Below, one piece after another: positions 49,297-61,779 of a DNA stretch of 64,000 nucleotides. The number at the start of each line of letters is the position of its first letter. Position 1 is the stretch's first letter. The stretch comes from Hirudinaria manillensis. Taxonomy: Eukaryota > Annelida > Clitellata > Hirudinida > Hirudinidae. The DNA lies in assembly GCA_034509925.1 (NCBI GenBank), contig CM067528.1, forward strand, positions 1,696,501-1,760,500, given 5' to 3'. The position numbers were made by a program, and so were the translations under genes. Below the pieces are notes generated by a model. That model saw nothing but the letters and a program-made list of their open reading frames with translations. It ran no database searches and was not told where the DNA came from.

Positions 49297-52200
49297 ATGG
49301 CATGTTGCGGTGGTTCCGAAGGTAAGACTAACAGGTTTGCATTAAAGAACATTAGCAGACTAATATGACTTCTGTAACATTGATTTTGTAGTAGAGTATA
49401 GAACAATATATTTAAAACCATCAAATAAGTTACTGATTGAAAATTTAGAAGCAAATACGGCAGATGAAAACGAACAACTCGATGAGATCTTGGCTCTCCA
49501 GAGCATCTATGAGGACGGCACATTCCTTTGCAATTTATCTGACAAGCCTATTACTGGAAAGATTAGCGTAACTGTTGAGACAAGTGAAGAACAGAGCATC
49601 ATCTGCAATGGTAGTAAAGTTCGTAGCAAATGTCGTCAGTAATGTTAAAAATGTTAATTCCAACATTTCAAGGAGATTTGATTACAATAAGACATTTAGC
49701 TCCTTTGATGCTGAGCTTTTCATTGCCTCCTGATTATCCATCTGCTAGTCCACCAGATGTATCTCTCTCCTGCCTGTGGCTTACTTCACAACAGGTTTGT
49801 TTTGTCATTTGTTTTGCATTTTCAATATTTGTGATCACAGAGTCATTTTATTGACAACTTTTATTTTGTAATTGAATTGCTAAATTTTCTGATTTGTGAA
49901 ATGTAATGGATGTAATAGGAAAGTCAAGTTGCCTTATTCGTTTTTTTGTAACAGCTGGAAAAATTGTCTGCCAAACTCATTGAACAGTGGACTGAGAGCT
50001 GCAGTGTTGTGCTTTTCACTTGGATAGAATTTCTTAGAATGGAAGCCGTTGAAAAGTTGGGCATAAAATTCCCAATTGACGTTTCAGAAGAAACTTTGAT
50101 GAAAATGACAGAATATACTGTTTTGAGGTTGATTTAATAACACAACCATTTAAGAATTACAAGAATCTAGAGTTTCGCATTTTCTTTTGTTTATTTGCAG
50201 AGAAGAGGAGATTTTCAATCGAGATTTTCACTTTTGTCCGGTGTGCTTTTTGGAGAGACCCGGCAAGATGTGCGTTCGCATGCCATTTTGCAACCACATC
50301 TTCTGCAAAGAGTGCTTGTCTGAATTTCTGTCTCTGTACATACGGGAAGGTACCATGCATTCCCTCGTCTGTCCGTCAGAAGATTGCGACGAAAATGTCA
50401 GCCCAAACATTGTAAATTCAAGTTTTGTCTTTTTCGCATTAAATAACGACCCTGCTTATTATCGCAACATCGTTCTTATTCCTAGATCAAGAGCTTGGTT
50501 TCCGACTCGGACTTTGAGAGGTACGATCGACTCCTGCTACAGAACACTCTGGACATCATGCCCGACGTGGGGTATTGCCCGAGGATCAAATGTCAAAAAC
50601 CGGTCGTCGTCGACAAGAAGGATCGCATGGGTTACTGCCATGCGTGCAACTTTGCCTTTTGCACCAGGTGCAACATGACCTACCATGGCATTGATGGTTG
50701 CATGTGGGAAAGGGATGATGTACAGCAACGCTTCAGACTGGCTTTGAAAGGTTTTATTATTATTTTTTTTAACCATGTATTCTGGTTTTTTTGTTTTTGT
50801 GTGCGTCAGTTTATTTTCTTACCATTTATTGTTAATTCGTCTAATTGCCATTGATTATTAATTTAAAAAACCGTCAGTTGATGATGATGATGATGATTAT
50901 TATTATTATTATTATAGCCTTTTGACGTGTACATACTGAAATATTTTTGCATATTCTTCTGATTTAAATGACAATTTTATTATTATTGTCTTTATCATTA
51001 TTATTATTATTATTATTATTATCATCATCATCATCATCATAATTTTTGTGCAACCACAGCTGGAGAAACAGAGAGTCCATCATCAGTTGTAGAAGAGGAT
51101 GTGCCAGAACGAAAATATAAGAGATTGTATAAGGGTGGCAAGGATGGTGATAATAAGTCAGAGGCGTTTATCAGGTCTTTCACTAAACCTTGTCCGGGTT
51201 GCGGTGCAAACATTCAGGTGTCAGATTCCTTTTTCCTCCATTTTGTAGAAATCATTTGGTATACCAAAATGTCTTTTATTGGCATATTTAACATAATAAT
51301 AATAATAATAATAACTTAACATAATTTTCCTTCTTTTCGATAATTTTAAATTATTATTTATATGATGATTTTTAATTTTTAAAAACTGAAATTATAACCA
51401 TAAAGTGACGAATTACGTCGTGAACCAGAAAACCGAAGGATGCAACAGGATGAGGTGCTCCAAGTGCAAATGCATTTTCTGCTGGATTTGCTTGGAAAAG
51501 CTGGATGTGTTTGTTCAGCATTTGACTTGTTCTAAAAACAAAAATAAATTGAAAAAAATCATGGACGCCAAAAGAGGTACCCACTAGTTTTAACTTTTTA
51601 ATTTGGTTGCTTGCTTTTTAAATTAAGCTTTGACAGCTTTTCCTTTTTGGAATGTTTTTTAAGAATATTAAATTTCATTCTTTTAAATATTTTAAACAGT
51701 TATTATTATGAAACGTTACAGATGAACATATGCACTGTATATTATTATTATTATTCCTTTCTTTTCTTTCAGGGCTTTTAATGTAAAGAGATATTAAACA
51801 AATTATTGGATTATTTCAACATTTATTTTCAGAGGATTTCATCAAAGCATATGCAAGCAATTCGGAAGTAGCCGGATCAAATCCGATAACAGATGGACAC
51901 TTGGATCAAAGCATCTCCACAGATACAAAGACAAATGATCTGTCAACTGGAAGCCAAGTGGTGGATGAAATTCTGGAGATGGAAGATTTGGAACCTGAAG
52001 AGCAGAATAATCGCACAGAATCTTGGGTTGATGCCAACACCCAAAAATGTCCTAAATGCTCTATCAATATCCAGGTAATCATATGAGAGAATCCTTGAGT
52101 GTTTATAATTATAATTGTTTTTTGATTTGTTTTCTATAGAAATGGATGGGTTGCAACGTTATGACATGTGCCAAATGTGGACATAGATTCTGCTGGTTGT

Positions 52201-52316
52201 GTCTTCAAACATTCAAACGATATAACACAGGCAATCACTACCTCATGCCCTCGTCGCCATGTTTCAGGAAGCAGTACACCCCAATTCATCCCAGCAAAGT
52301 TCAAAATCTCCTGTAA
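49297..52316 (+). CDS. RNF14: RNF14-like RBR E3 ubiquitin ligase, copy D, with two RING2 modules
   Basis: Ten exons: 49297-49321, 49449-49610, 49673-49794, 49955-50127, 50201-50411, 50486-50750, 51060-51217, 51429-51576, 51833-52074, 52140-52316; 560 residues in one open frame. A short first exon (MACCGGSE) precedes the RWD domain. RING1 ([22 protein letters not shown]) and IBR ([25 protein letters not shown]) are normal. A first RING2 follows (CPGC near residue 363, [13 protein letters not shown]), then an acidic linker, and then a second RING2 (CPKC near residue 493, [13 protein letters not shown]). Each is split by an intron at the same position, right before the lysine of the catalytic loop, as in the other copies. 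Both catalytic cysteines are kept. The first module lacks the usual NPYxHF and SPC tail; the second keeps a version ([12 protein letters not shown]). I know of no RBR ligase with a RING1-IBR-RING2-RING2 layout. A small sixth partial gene fused by read-through is the alternative reading. Confidence 0.84.
51060..51576 (+). other. RNF14: First RING2 module of RNF14 copy D
   Basis: Two exons, 51060-51217 and 51429-51576. Zinc ligands are CPGC, MRC, CSKCKC and FCWIC; the expected catalytic cysteine is in EGCNRMRC. The exon ends with a basic stretch ([13 protein letters not shown]) and a donor (GTACCC) in phase 1, which matches the phase of the next exon. Confidence 0.82.
51833..52316 (+). other. 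RNF14: Second RING2 module of RNF14 copy D
   Basis: Two exons, 51833-52074 and 52140-52316. It begins with an acidic linker ([13 protein letters not shown]) and the [12 protein letters not shown] block typical of the RING2-entry exon in the other copies. It then has [19 protein letters not shown] and stops at 52316. Confidence 0.85.
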
Positions 52317-52887
52317 CGAACTTGGAATCCTTATTATTATTTATGGACCATTGAGAATTGCCGAGTTTCCTTTGAAGAATTTAAAATTTGGGAGGGCAGG
52401 GACATTAGTGAATTTGGGAAATTATTTCTGAGGTATTAATTGGGTTTGGCTAAAGATGCAGTAGGGGCAGATCATTTGGAAATAGATGTTCGTTTATCTC
52501 GAAAGTAAATAAAGCGGGTTTTTGTTTGGGTCCTGCATGGCCTCACGTAGTCACGATTTCCTGTTTGTACCAGTACTTAGGTCGTCTGCGCAATCTTAAA
52601 TCTGTGGGACAAAAGATAATTTCAGGCTAGGTGTCTATTTGGAGATGGGGTATTCATTTTTTTTTCTTATAGATGTTTCTATTTTCGTGACTCATTTTGG
52701 CTTGAATAAATAAAATAGATATTTATGATGGTAACAGTTTTTCACATACTCGCAAAATGTAATTGTGGTTTTAAGTAATTTCAGATAATATGTTGGCCAA
52801 GGTAAGATTGCGCAATAGATTGTCGTGTTGTGAGAATTGACCGGTCTGTTTGATTATTTCTCTTTGGAGTGTTAATAATCACTGGAT
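52317..52887. other. Spacer between RNF14 copies D and E
   Basis: AATAAA at 52508-52513 probably ends copy D. The last stretch (TTGACCGG near 52840, then GTTAATAATC) parallels the sequence just upstream of copy D. Confidence 0.5.
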
Positions 52888-55596
52888 ATGGCGCATTGCA
52901 GCAGTGATGAGGGTAAGATTGACGTTCGCATTAATATTAACAAGCGTTTTAAAATCTCGGTAATTGGTTGAATTATCTGAGTTACTGATACTGTGGATAT
53001 ATTTGACAATAAGTTTGTAGATTAGCTTTATGTTGCCCTAATAGAACATAACCACTGAACTCATGACAGATGAAATTGAACAGACTGATGAATTAGTGGC
53101 CCTCCAGAGCATTTATGATGGTGACACATTCATGTTCGACGTCTCCAAGAGACCCTTCTCAGGGAAAATCTCAGTGCAGATCGAAACAGAGGCTGAAGAT
53201 CACAATTTCACATGCAACGGTGAATCTTAGTTTTGTTATTAATAAAAACCATTTGCAGATGTTTGTAGATTTGTGTTACTGTCTTTATCCTTTTTGCCAG
53301 GGGAAGACATTATAGTGAAGTATCTTACTCCTCTGGTTCTAGACTTTTCACTGCCAACAAATTATCCATCTGTCAGTCCTCCAAACATCTCCTTATCATG
53401 TTTATGGCTTACCTCACAGCAGGATTGCCAGATTCTCCTCACTCATTTTAATCATAACAGTTCATCCTCCACTTAAGACAATAAAAGAATGTTTTGTGGT
53501 TAATTCCAAAGTTTTTTTTACCTTTTTTTCATACACAGCCAGAAATATATGATTTTAAGTATTGGCACAATTACATATATCGCCTTATAACCAAAGAAAA
53601 ATGCCAATTTTATATTCAATTTAAGATAAAAATCTTGTTGGACAAACTTGATGAAAAATGGACAGAAAACCACAACAGTGTCGTGCTCTTCACTTGGATT
53701 GAATTTCTGAAATCAGAAGCCTTCAAATTGCTGGACATCAAATTTCCTGTTGACCTTACCTTGGACCAAATACTAGCACTGACAGAACATAGCTTAAAGA
53801 GGTCTTAATTGATACATTCTATTGGCCTATAATTTTATCATGACCATAATTTTCAAGTTTTTATTTTTGCTTTTGGTTCTAGGGAGGAAGAGATCTTTAA
53901 ATCCAGCATGCACTTTTGTCCCGTCTGCTTCATGGAGAGGCTGGGCAGTCAGTGCGTCTGCCTTTCAGTATGCGGTCATGTTTTCTGCAAGGAATGCTTG
54001 GCCGGGTTTTTGTCCGTGCACATTTCGGAGGGAAACATGCGTGCACTCAGGTGCCCTTCTGAAGAATGCGAAGAGCAAGTTTATCCCGACGTTGTATGTT
54101 TCTTTGGTTTTGTTTTCCTGTCCCTGCAATTAGATATGATTGAAAATGGTTGCCCTATTTGTTTGTTTGTTCTGGATTTTAATGCATTTAAGAATTTTTA
54201 AATTGTTTTTTTTTTTAGAAAATTTTAAGCTGAGCCTTTCAAAGTATTGGAAATTTTTCACATTAACAATTCAGAATGCACTCAAACAAAGGCAGTCATC
54301 ACTGTCATCGTCTTTCAGATTCAGAGTCTGGTCTCCGAGTCAGACTTTGAGAGGTATGATCGCCTCCTTCTGCAAAACACTTTGGACGTCATGCCGGACG
54401 TCGAATACTGCCCGAGGGTCAAGTGCCAGAAGCCCGTCGTGGTGGAAGAGGACGACGGCATGGGCTACTGTCACGCCTGCGACTTTGCATTCTGCACGAA
54501 GTGCAAGTCGACGTACCATGGCGCAGATCTGTGCAAGTGGGAGAAGGATCTGCTGGAGATGGAAAACAGGAAGAAAATGGAGAACAAGAAGTGGAACTAC
54601 AAGCGCATGTCCATGGGTTCTTTGCGAATTTCTATTTGAGTTCATTTTGCGCTTTTGTTTTATTGCTTTATTTGGGGCAAGGCTCGGCAAGAAAAAAATG
54701 CTTCCCAAACAAGAAGTCTCTGAACTTCTGAGTGCATTGTTTCTAGGGATCTTTCCAAACCCGCAAATCCACCCGACGCAAAAGAGATTCTAATGTAGAA
54801 CGCAATCGATCAAGCATTTGTCATTTGTCGCTTTAAAGGTCGTGCCTTCTCAACACATGCTTTGGCTTTTTGCAGACCATTTCAGAAGGTTTTTTTTTAA
54901 CTACACACCAACCAATGCCATTTCTTTCTGAATTGAAAAACGGTGGCTTTGTCACTCAGAGGAACGGATCCAGATGCTGAGGGACTACTCTCAAGGGGAC
55001 AAGAAGATGAAGAAGAGGATGAAGAAGAACATCGGGGTGGACAAACTCCGGGGGATGCTGCATTACACACAGTCGCAGAATTGGTTGCAGAACAACACAC
55101 GCAGGTGTCCAAAATGCAAAGTTCTCATTGAGGTCGTTTTTTGTGCTTTTCTTTGTTTTATTTTGTAGTTATAGTTATGTTTTCCTCTGCAAGTGAATTT
55201 CAAGATATTTAGGATTGAATTATTTTTTTAATTTGTTAATCAATCTAAAATTATTTATAGGCAATGCTTAATAAATAAATAGAGGCTAAAATAAGTTTAT
55301 TAGTCATAGAGTATGCAGTAAATACACAACAATAACGACGACTTTCGAGCATCCGTCGTGGAAGGCCCGTCGATTCTCGAATCGCTTTGCAAAATTTCCT
55401 CCAGAAATCCGAAGGCTGCAACAAGATGACGTGCAGCCACTGCCACTGCTACTTCTGCTGGATCTGCAGCTTGCAGCTGGATCCGAGGAATCCCTACTAC
55501 CACTTCACGGACAGCAACATGCAGTGCCACAACAGACTTTTCCAGCAGGAGCCCTCGGGCACGAAGCACGTGACGGTTCCGGACTTCAAAATATGA
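52888..55596 (+). CDS. RNF14: RNF14-like RBR E3 ubiquitin ligase, copy E, with a damaged splice donor
   Basis: Eight exons by alignment: 52888-52912, 53070-53219, 53301-53422, 53626-53801, 53883-54093, 54319-54616, 54960-55132, 55405-55596, which would give 448 residues. Short first exon (MAHCSSDE) as in copy D, then RWD, RING1 (CPVCFMERLGSQC, CGHVFCKEC), IBR ([25 protein letters not shown]) and RING2 (CPKC, EGCNKMTC, FCWIC). The IBR-RING2 linker is long and very rich in Lys, Met and Glu. At 53423-53424 the expected GT donor is GA (CAGCAG then GATTGC). Reading through would stop at 53476 after the RWD domain. All other exons and their lengths (122, 176, 211) are kept, so the change is recent, an assembly error, a rare GA-AG intron, or the start of pseudogenisation. 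The tail NPYYHF is kept but SPC is changed to MQC. Confidence 0.78.
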
Positions 55597-57067
55597 GCTC
55601 CGAGGCGACTTGAGTTTCTGGAATGCTCGTCTTGGAACAAAAAAAGCTTCGTGGATGGTCGCATCTTCGCGGATGATTGCATCTTTACTTGAATCATACT
55701 CGCTTCCCCAAGTCTTCATTGCCAAAGAATTTTGTGATGTTGTTTGTGACGTTGTTTGTGCTTAGCTTGTGTTTAGATTGATTGATTAATTGAAAGTCCA
55801 TCGCAGATTTTCATTCCTTGTTGACCGTTGATTTGTCATTGGTTGACCTTTGACCTTTGAAAATGACTCGTTCACAACATAATTGCAGTTTTATCTCGTG
55901 ACTGGGAAAAGGTTATTTTAAAAGCTTTGAGTCAATCATTTGCCTGCGTAAAATGTTAAAAAGTAGGATTAGAGACCCCGTTATCCCGACCTACACCCAC
56001 TTTAAAATCTTGTTTTGCCACTAGGGAGATCATGACAACACATTTTTCGACGTGATGTTGACGCGATAGATACGACGGTACCTGGTGACACGGTCGTTTT
56101 GATCGACGTTCATCGTCGTCGTCATCATCGTCCTCGTTTCCAGGTCGTCTCAAATGCTTGATCTTTGTTTGAGGATACGATCTCCCTCGTGGAAAGTTCA
56201 TGCTTGCAAGCAGGTGTGGCAAAATACGAGTCCTAACACCACGTACCTGATAAGCATCGGCGAACATAAGAAAAAGACCAATCGCATGCGTATCTCGAAA
56301 TAACAGTTGGTTTACATTCAAGTGATGGCGTAACAAGATTATGTGGTTACTGGTTGTTGCGGTATCGTTAGGTGGCGTGTTAATTATAATTTTACGATAA
56401 TATTTTTATTTTATTATATTTGCAAATAAAAATTAATAAACACAACCGATCTCACGTAAATAAATGGATGTTTTAACTACTCAGAATGGCAAACATAATT
56501 TTCATGAGCATTGTCGGTCATGCCATCATCGTCGTCGTCGTCGTCGTCGTCATCGTAATCATCATCATCACCACCATCATTACGTCAGACATCATTACCA
56601 TAATTGGGACATCATTAAGACCTCGGGAAAAGTCAATAATTTCATGCTCGCGCACCTTGATTTTTAATGGTTTGTCGTAGTCAGGTAAGTTGCCAACAAA
56701 CAAAACACCAGCCAATGAACGATTGGAGTCCTCGATTGCTATGGGACTTTTTTAAAGTGGGTTTTTTTTGGGAGCGCTCTGTTAGAATAAGGTTAGCCGG
56801 GAGACGTTCGATGGACTAAACTCTGTCTCTGTCTCGTCTTCATCGTCGTCGTCATCACCATCATCATCGCCATCGTTGTCAAGACCATCGTCAGGAACAT
56901 TTGAACAATGTTCAGTGATATCTCGGAGAATAGTTATCGTCCCAAAATAATGATATTGTTGATGCCGATGATGTTGTTTCTGCTTCTGCTGATATTGATG
57001 ATTCAAGTACTTGATGTTTAGTTCGGAGCACAAACCCTCTGATCCTTGACCTCTAACCTCCATCGGG
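55597..57067. other. Spacer between RNF14 array and C12orf56
   Basis: No gene recognised. Holds GTC/ATC simple repeats, for example 56526-56580 and 56840-56885. Open frames on both strands here are repeat-driven and match no family I know. Confidence 0.4.
56526..56580. repeat. (GTC/ATC)n simple repeat
   Basis: Long run of GTC turning into ATC trinucleotides; gives repeat-peptide open frames on both strands that should not be read as genes. Confidence 0.85.
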
Positions 57068-60000
57068 ATGACCTTCGGAGGTCACCACCCCAGATTCAAG
57101 GCTTTCCTCAAACGGACACTGGACGAGACTCAATACGAGAAGATCAGGACAATCGAGTCTTGCATCGTGGACTCGGCCTCGGAAAGCAAGACCTTCCAAG
57201 TCATTGTCGTCGACTGCGACGGAATCTCCATGGAAACGTGCGTTCCTTGGAAGGTCGTCCACTTTGCCGACGTGACGTCAATTGAGCTGGTTATTATTTG
57301 GAAGTCTATTTTTTGATGTGTGTGTGTGTGTTTGGGGAGGTTGTTTTGAATTTGAAATGAATGAATTTTATCTGGTTTAAATGAATTTTAGCTGAAATTC
57401 TGTAATTTCAGGATATTACTTCGAAATTGGATATAATCAAAGTTAATTAACTGTGATTTATGATGATTTAATTCTAACCTTTAAACCCAAAAACAACTGA
57501 CCCATAGATTCTTGGCTAACCAATCCACGACTAATTTACAAATCTACCAATTATCAATTAACTATTAACGATTATTATAATAATATTATATAATAATTAC
57601 TCCAAATTCTTTCAAATTAAGGGTTATCCTGATATTATTAACATAACAGGATTACTTTAAAATTTATCTCCTTCGACCCGATAAGGAGTCTGACAAGCCG
57701 AAGTTTCTCAAAGGCCAAGAGCAAGAGGACGCCCAACACGTTGTCGTGAAATACAAAACCAACAACAAACTCTCCAAACAACTCGACAAGGAATTCAACA
57801 GGAGAGGCCGCAAAAAGCGGTCGAAAACCAAATCGAAAGCGTCCTTAGCAACCGACAAAAACAAGAACGTCGATAACGATAATGATAACGATCCTTCACG
57901 TGACTTACCTGAGGACAGCCAATCCCAACCATCCTCCCATCAACAACAACAACAACAGCCACAGACATCCACAAAAGATGGTTTGAAAGATGAAGAAGAA
58001 AAAGAGCAAGAGACTGCCGAACAAAACCAGAAACCTATGCTGGAAAGTCACCACGTGGTATTGAACCTTCCAGTCCAACCTTTGACGCACGTCAAGGCCT
58101 TGTCGTTGACTGCCAAGTTTAAAGAACCTCTGGTATCAGAAGCGTTGGAGCAATGCCTGCTTGTCGATGTCTTCGTTCGCAAAAAAGACAAACTGTTTGA
58201 AATAAATCCTAAGAAGATTAAAAGTGACAACACCAATAATAATAGTAATAATAATAATAATAATAATCATAATAAGAATAATAATGATCATAATTATGAT
58301 GATGATTCCCGCCTGGCGAAAGACGAAGACAATGGAAGGGCAAATACATCAACAACGACGCAACATCTCAGTACAATAACTGAAGCAGATTTTGTTGACC
58401 AACTGATGTGAGTTAAACTGTTTATTATTATTGCTTTTATTTTTGACTCGTAGTCATAGTAACCATAAAGTTCGTAAACAACAAGGTCATGGCAACCGCT
58501 CAAAGTTGAGACCTTTGCAATGATAATAATAATAACAGTAATAATAATGATAATAGAATAATAATAATAATAATAGAAAAAACAAATTACACCATGGACA
58601 TCATGCCGTTAATTTTCGATTGTTAAATGAATCCCAGACGATGAACAAATCTCAAATTTTGTCAAAACAATTTTGTTATATAAGAGAATATAAATGTAGA
58701 AATAAATAAAGAAATTAAAAATAAAATAAGAATATGATTTTTTAAACTAGTTCAATATTAAATTCTAATTAAGCGTTTATTGTTAATTAAAGAAAGAAGT
58801 TCAAGAGGTCAAGACGTAGTTCTTTGACTGAGGGTGTCATGGATCTGTACGTCATCAAAGATCAATCAGTCTTTTACCTTCTCTTGAAACATGCTTGGAT
58901 CAACTTCAAGCTGGCGAGTTACCAATTCTGGCCTGTTTATTTATGTAAATGTATGCTAATGCATGTTAATTAAACACAACAAAGACTCACCTGTTGGGAC
59001 CAATATAGTACAAAGACTTGTATTAATTGTATACAAAAATAAATTTATAACCTTATTACAATTATAGTGATATTAATTAAAAATATTATTATTGATATTA
59101 ATGTTAGCAATAATAATAATAATAATAATGATATTAATTTCAGAGATCAGCTTCTGGGGAAAACCTACCGTGTTACGACAGGTTCAAGGCCATTCCCAAG
59201 TACAGGTCAGAACGGAGGGACATTTTAATTTATTTATACCATAAATATTATAATATCACCATCTTCACCATCGCCATAGTCGTCGTCACCATCATCATTC
59301 CTAATTTCGTTCATTTAATTTCCCAGTCTGGTAGTGGAACAGCAATTCGTTGATCTCAAAGTGGAACTGACAGCCATTTTGGGGAGAAAATCTTCGATTT
59401 CCTCGGCGCTTCTGACCAACTTCAGAGACCATTTAAAGATAGACAAACCATTCAGGAGACTCTTTTGGAAGGTCAGTGATGGAGAGAATTTAATCAATTA
59501 AACTTCTATTTTATTTAAATCGTTATAATTTTATCGAGTAAACATTTGTTGGATAAACGGCTCCTTTTATTAAAAATAAATCAATAAATAAAATAAATAA
59601 ATAAAGTAAGAATTTATTACATCAGAATTCCTTTAATTATGTTCCTAAATAATTTAAATTTAATTCAGGACGTACAATTATTTGCTGGGTTTGTTCAACA
59701 TTTAAAGATGCTCACCTCTGACGTACCTGTTGACTTCAAGTTGATACAAGAACCCAGCGATGACGAGAGCAAGATTAAGAACCAATTAAAGTGATTGTCG
59801 GTTATTTTTTTTTAATATTAATTAATCATTTTTAATTCTTTAATTAAAACTTGTTTAATTTCATCAATATCAAGGAATATTTAATATTTATTCGAATAAT
59901 CATTGTCACTAAAATTAATTTAAAATTAATTTATTAATATTTATTGGCTTATCTTCCAATAATTCCTTTATTGATAATTTTCCACTTTTAAATCCTTTCA

Positions 60001-61433
60001 GCAACGTCTTCTGTTCCATCTTGATCACCATGGAGATCATCTGCCTGTCTCTCCAGGAGACGGAAATATATCCGGACAGGTCAAGTCACGTGGCCCACAG
60101 ACAATGTCACTACCTGGATTGCCTGCTCCAGGTGATGTGCCTGGAAATGGATGCTGAAGTGAAGGAAGACCAGAGAGAAAAGGTCCTTGTGGTGGCCCAT
60201 AAAAAAGATAAAATAAATTATTAATATTATCATAAAATCTTATTATTATTTAAAAGAAAAAATTATTAACTTGCTATTAGTTGTATTCTGGTAAGTAAAT
60301 AATTTTAATGATATTGAATCACCAATTACACAAAATTATTTAGAAATAATATTTATTTAATAAACCAATATTATTTATATTATATTTATTAATAATTTTT
60401 TGTTATAATAATGTTCCCCTCACATAAATAAATTATCATATTTAAACAACTTGGAACTTTCAGTTGAACGAGCAGCTGCTTAACTTCCTCGTGGATTACA
60501 CCTCTTGGTCGATCAATTTGCTTTTTGAAGTTTTCATTCTTTCCTCCGTTCATCCGTTCTGTTCATCAGGAGAGGAGTTTCTGAATAATGAGTGGGTTGC
60601 CGAGACCCTGGTCAAAATGCCTCACTGTGTCAGTTCATTACTTCAATGATATTGTCTTATGTTTGATATTACATAACATAACACAACACAACACAACATA
60701 ACGTAACATAACATAATACAATAACTATAATTTAAAATGGTTAAAAGAAGCAAGATCTGAATAGTAATTATTCCAAGCTCTTTCTGTTAAGACACACTTT
60801 CTTATAACTATCTTGAATCCACTTCTTGAAGATTTAATTTTAAAAAATGCCTTTTTTAAAGTAATATTTCTAATTGTTACGTAGTTTTGTATCTTGAAAT
60901 CATCGTGAGAATTTTTTTATTTGAATTTCAGAATAACTTTCTCGAACGAATCATGTCTTTGCTGCTGAGCTTAGTAGGAACAGAATATGACAGGTTCACA
61001 CCAAAATGTACGCTATTCCTCTACAAGTGCTTCCACGTCATTGACATGTTAACCAAATACTGCCACAGTGTCACCCATTTTCTCTTGGAAAAGTATAGGG
61101 TTGACCTCAAGTTAGTAACGACCTCATGTTTTATAAATTTCCTAAACAATTTAGGCCTTTCATCCAGGCTTCTCGGCATACGAAAGTTTTGGTTATTTCG
61201 ATATCATTACGTCGTTTCAGATCCGTGCTTCAGTCGTTTTCAGACATTTTTCAGAATTACAAATACACTTTTAATTATATTTATACTAACATTAATTTCC
61301 GATTTTGCATTGCAGATACTCACTAAACTTGGATTTCTTCAGGGGCAAATTCCCTCCAAATCTACAAATTTCTGCAGACGTTTTTGAAACTATTAGACGC
61401 GTTATGAACAGAATATTTTCAGTGAAAAAATAA
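57068..61433 (+). CDS. C12orf56: C12orf56-like protein of unknown function
   Basis: Ten exons: 57068-57289, 57650-58407, 58793-58934, 59144-59205, 59327-59471, 59669-59790, 60002-60182, 60464-60628, 60932-61110, 61316-61433; 697 residues with consistent phases. An in-frame stop lies just upstream of the ATG. From memory, the vertebrate protein shares, in order, the opening HPRFKAFLKRTLDETQYEKI with an ESCIV block, VTSIEL, a Lys-rich region, PKYRSLVVEQQFVDLKVEL, DKPFRRLFWK and a C-terminal FLLEKYRVDLKYSLN segment. Exon 2 holds a low-complexity middle with polyGln, acidic and Asn-rich runs (near 58222-58290). The C-terminal half looks all-helical. No enzyme motif is seen and the function of the family is not known to me. 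The donor after exon 3 (GTTTAT) is weak, so that border is the least sure. It is followed 346 bases later by PWP2 on the same strand. Confidence 0.74.
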
Positions 61434-61657
61434 TTTATGAAACAAACCCGTTATTTTTTCTGCAAAGAGTTGCGAAATAGATCAAGAATATAAATTGTAT
61501 GAAAAAATATTTAGTGATTTTAAACAAGCCAGATCTAACTTTAGTTAAAATTTGTAAAGACGAGATATAACATAATTCACACTCAATTTTATTTGTTGAT
61601 GGATTATCCGAATTTTGAATTGTAAATACATTGATTTCATTATAAATCCAAATTGAA

Positions 61658-61663
61658 AATAAA
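61658..61663 (+). promoter_or_regulatory. AATAAA polyadenylation signal of C12orf56
   Basis: AATAAA about 225 bases after the stop at 61433 and 117 bases before the PWP2 start. The two genes are therefore packed tightly. Confidence 0.5.
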
Positions 61664-61779
61664 CATTCATTGTAAACAGCTAAGGTATTTATATTCGGTG
61701 CGCGTGTTTACAAATTTGAAATATCGCTCGGAACTGTTTTTTTTTGCTCGATCAAAGTTTTTGAAGTTGTTATTGGAAG

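Noticed and set aside
55956-56336. A 126-codon minus-strand open frame with an acidic run
   Set aside because: It depends on a GTC/ATC simple repeat, has no recognisable domain and no splice or family support.
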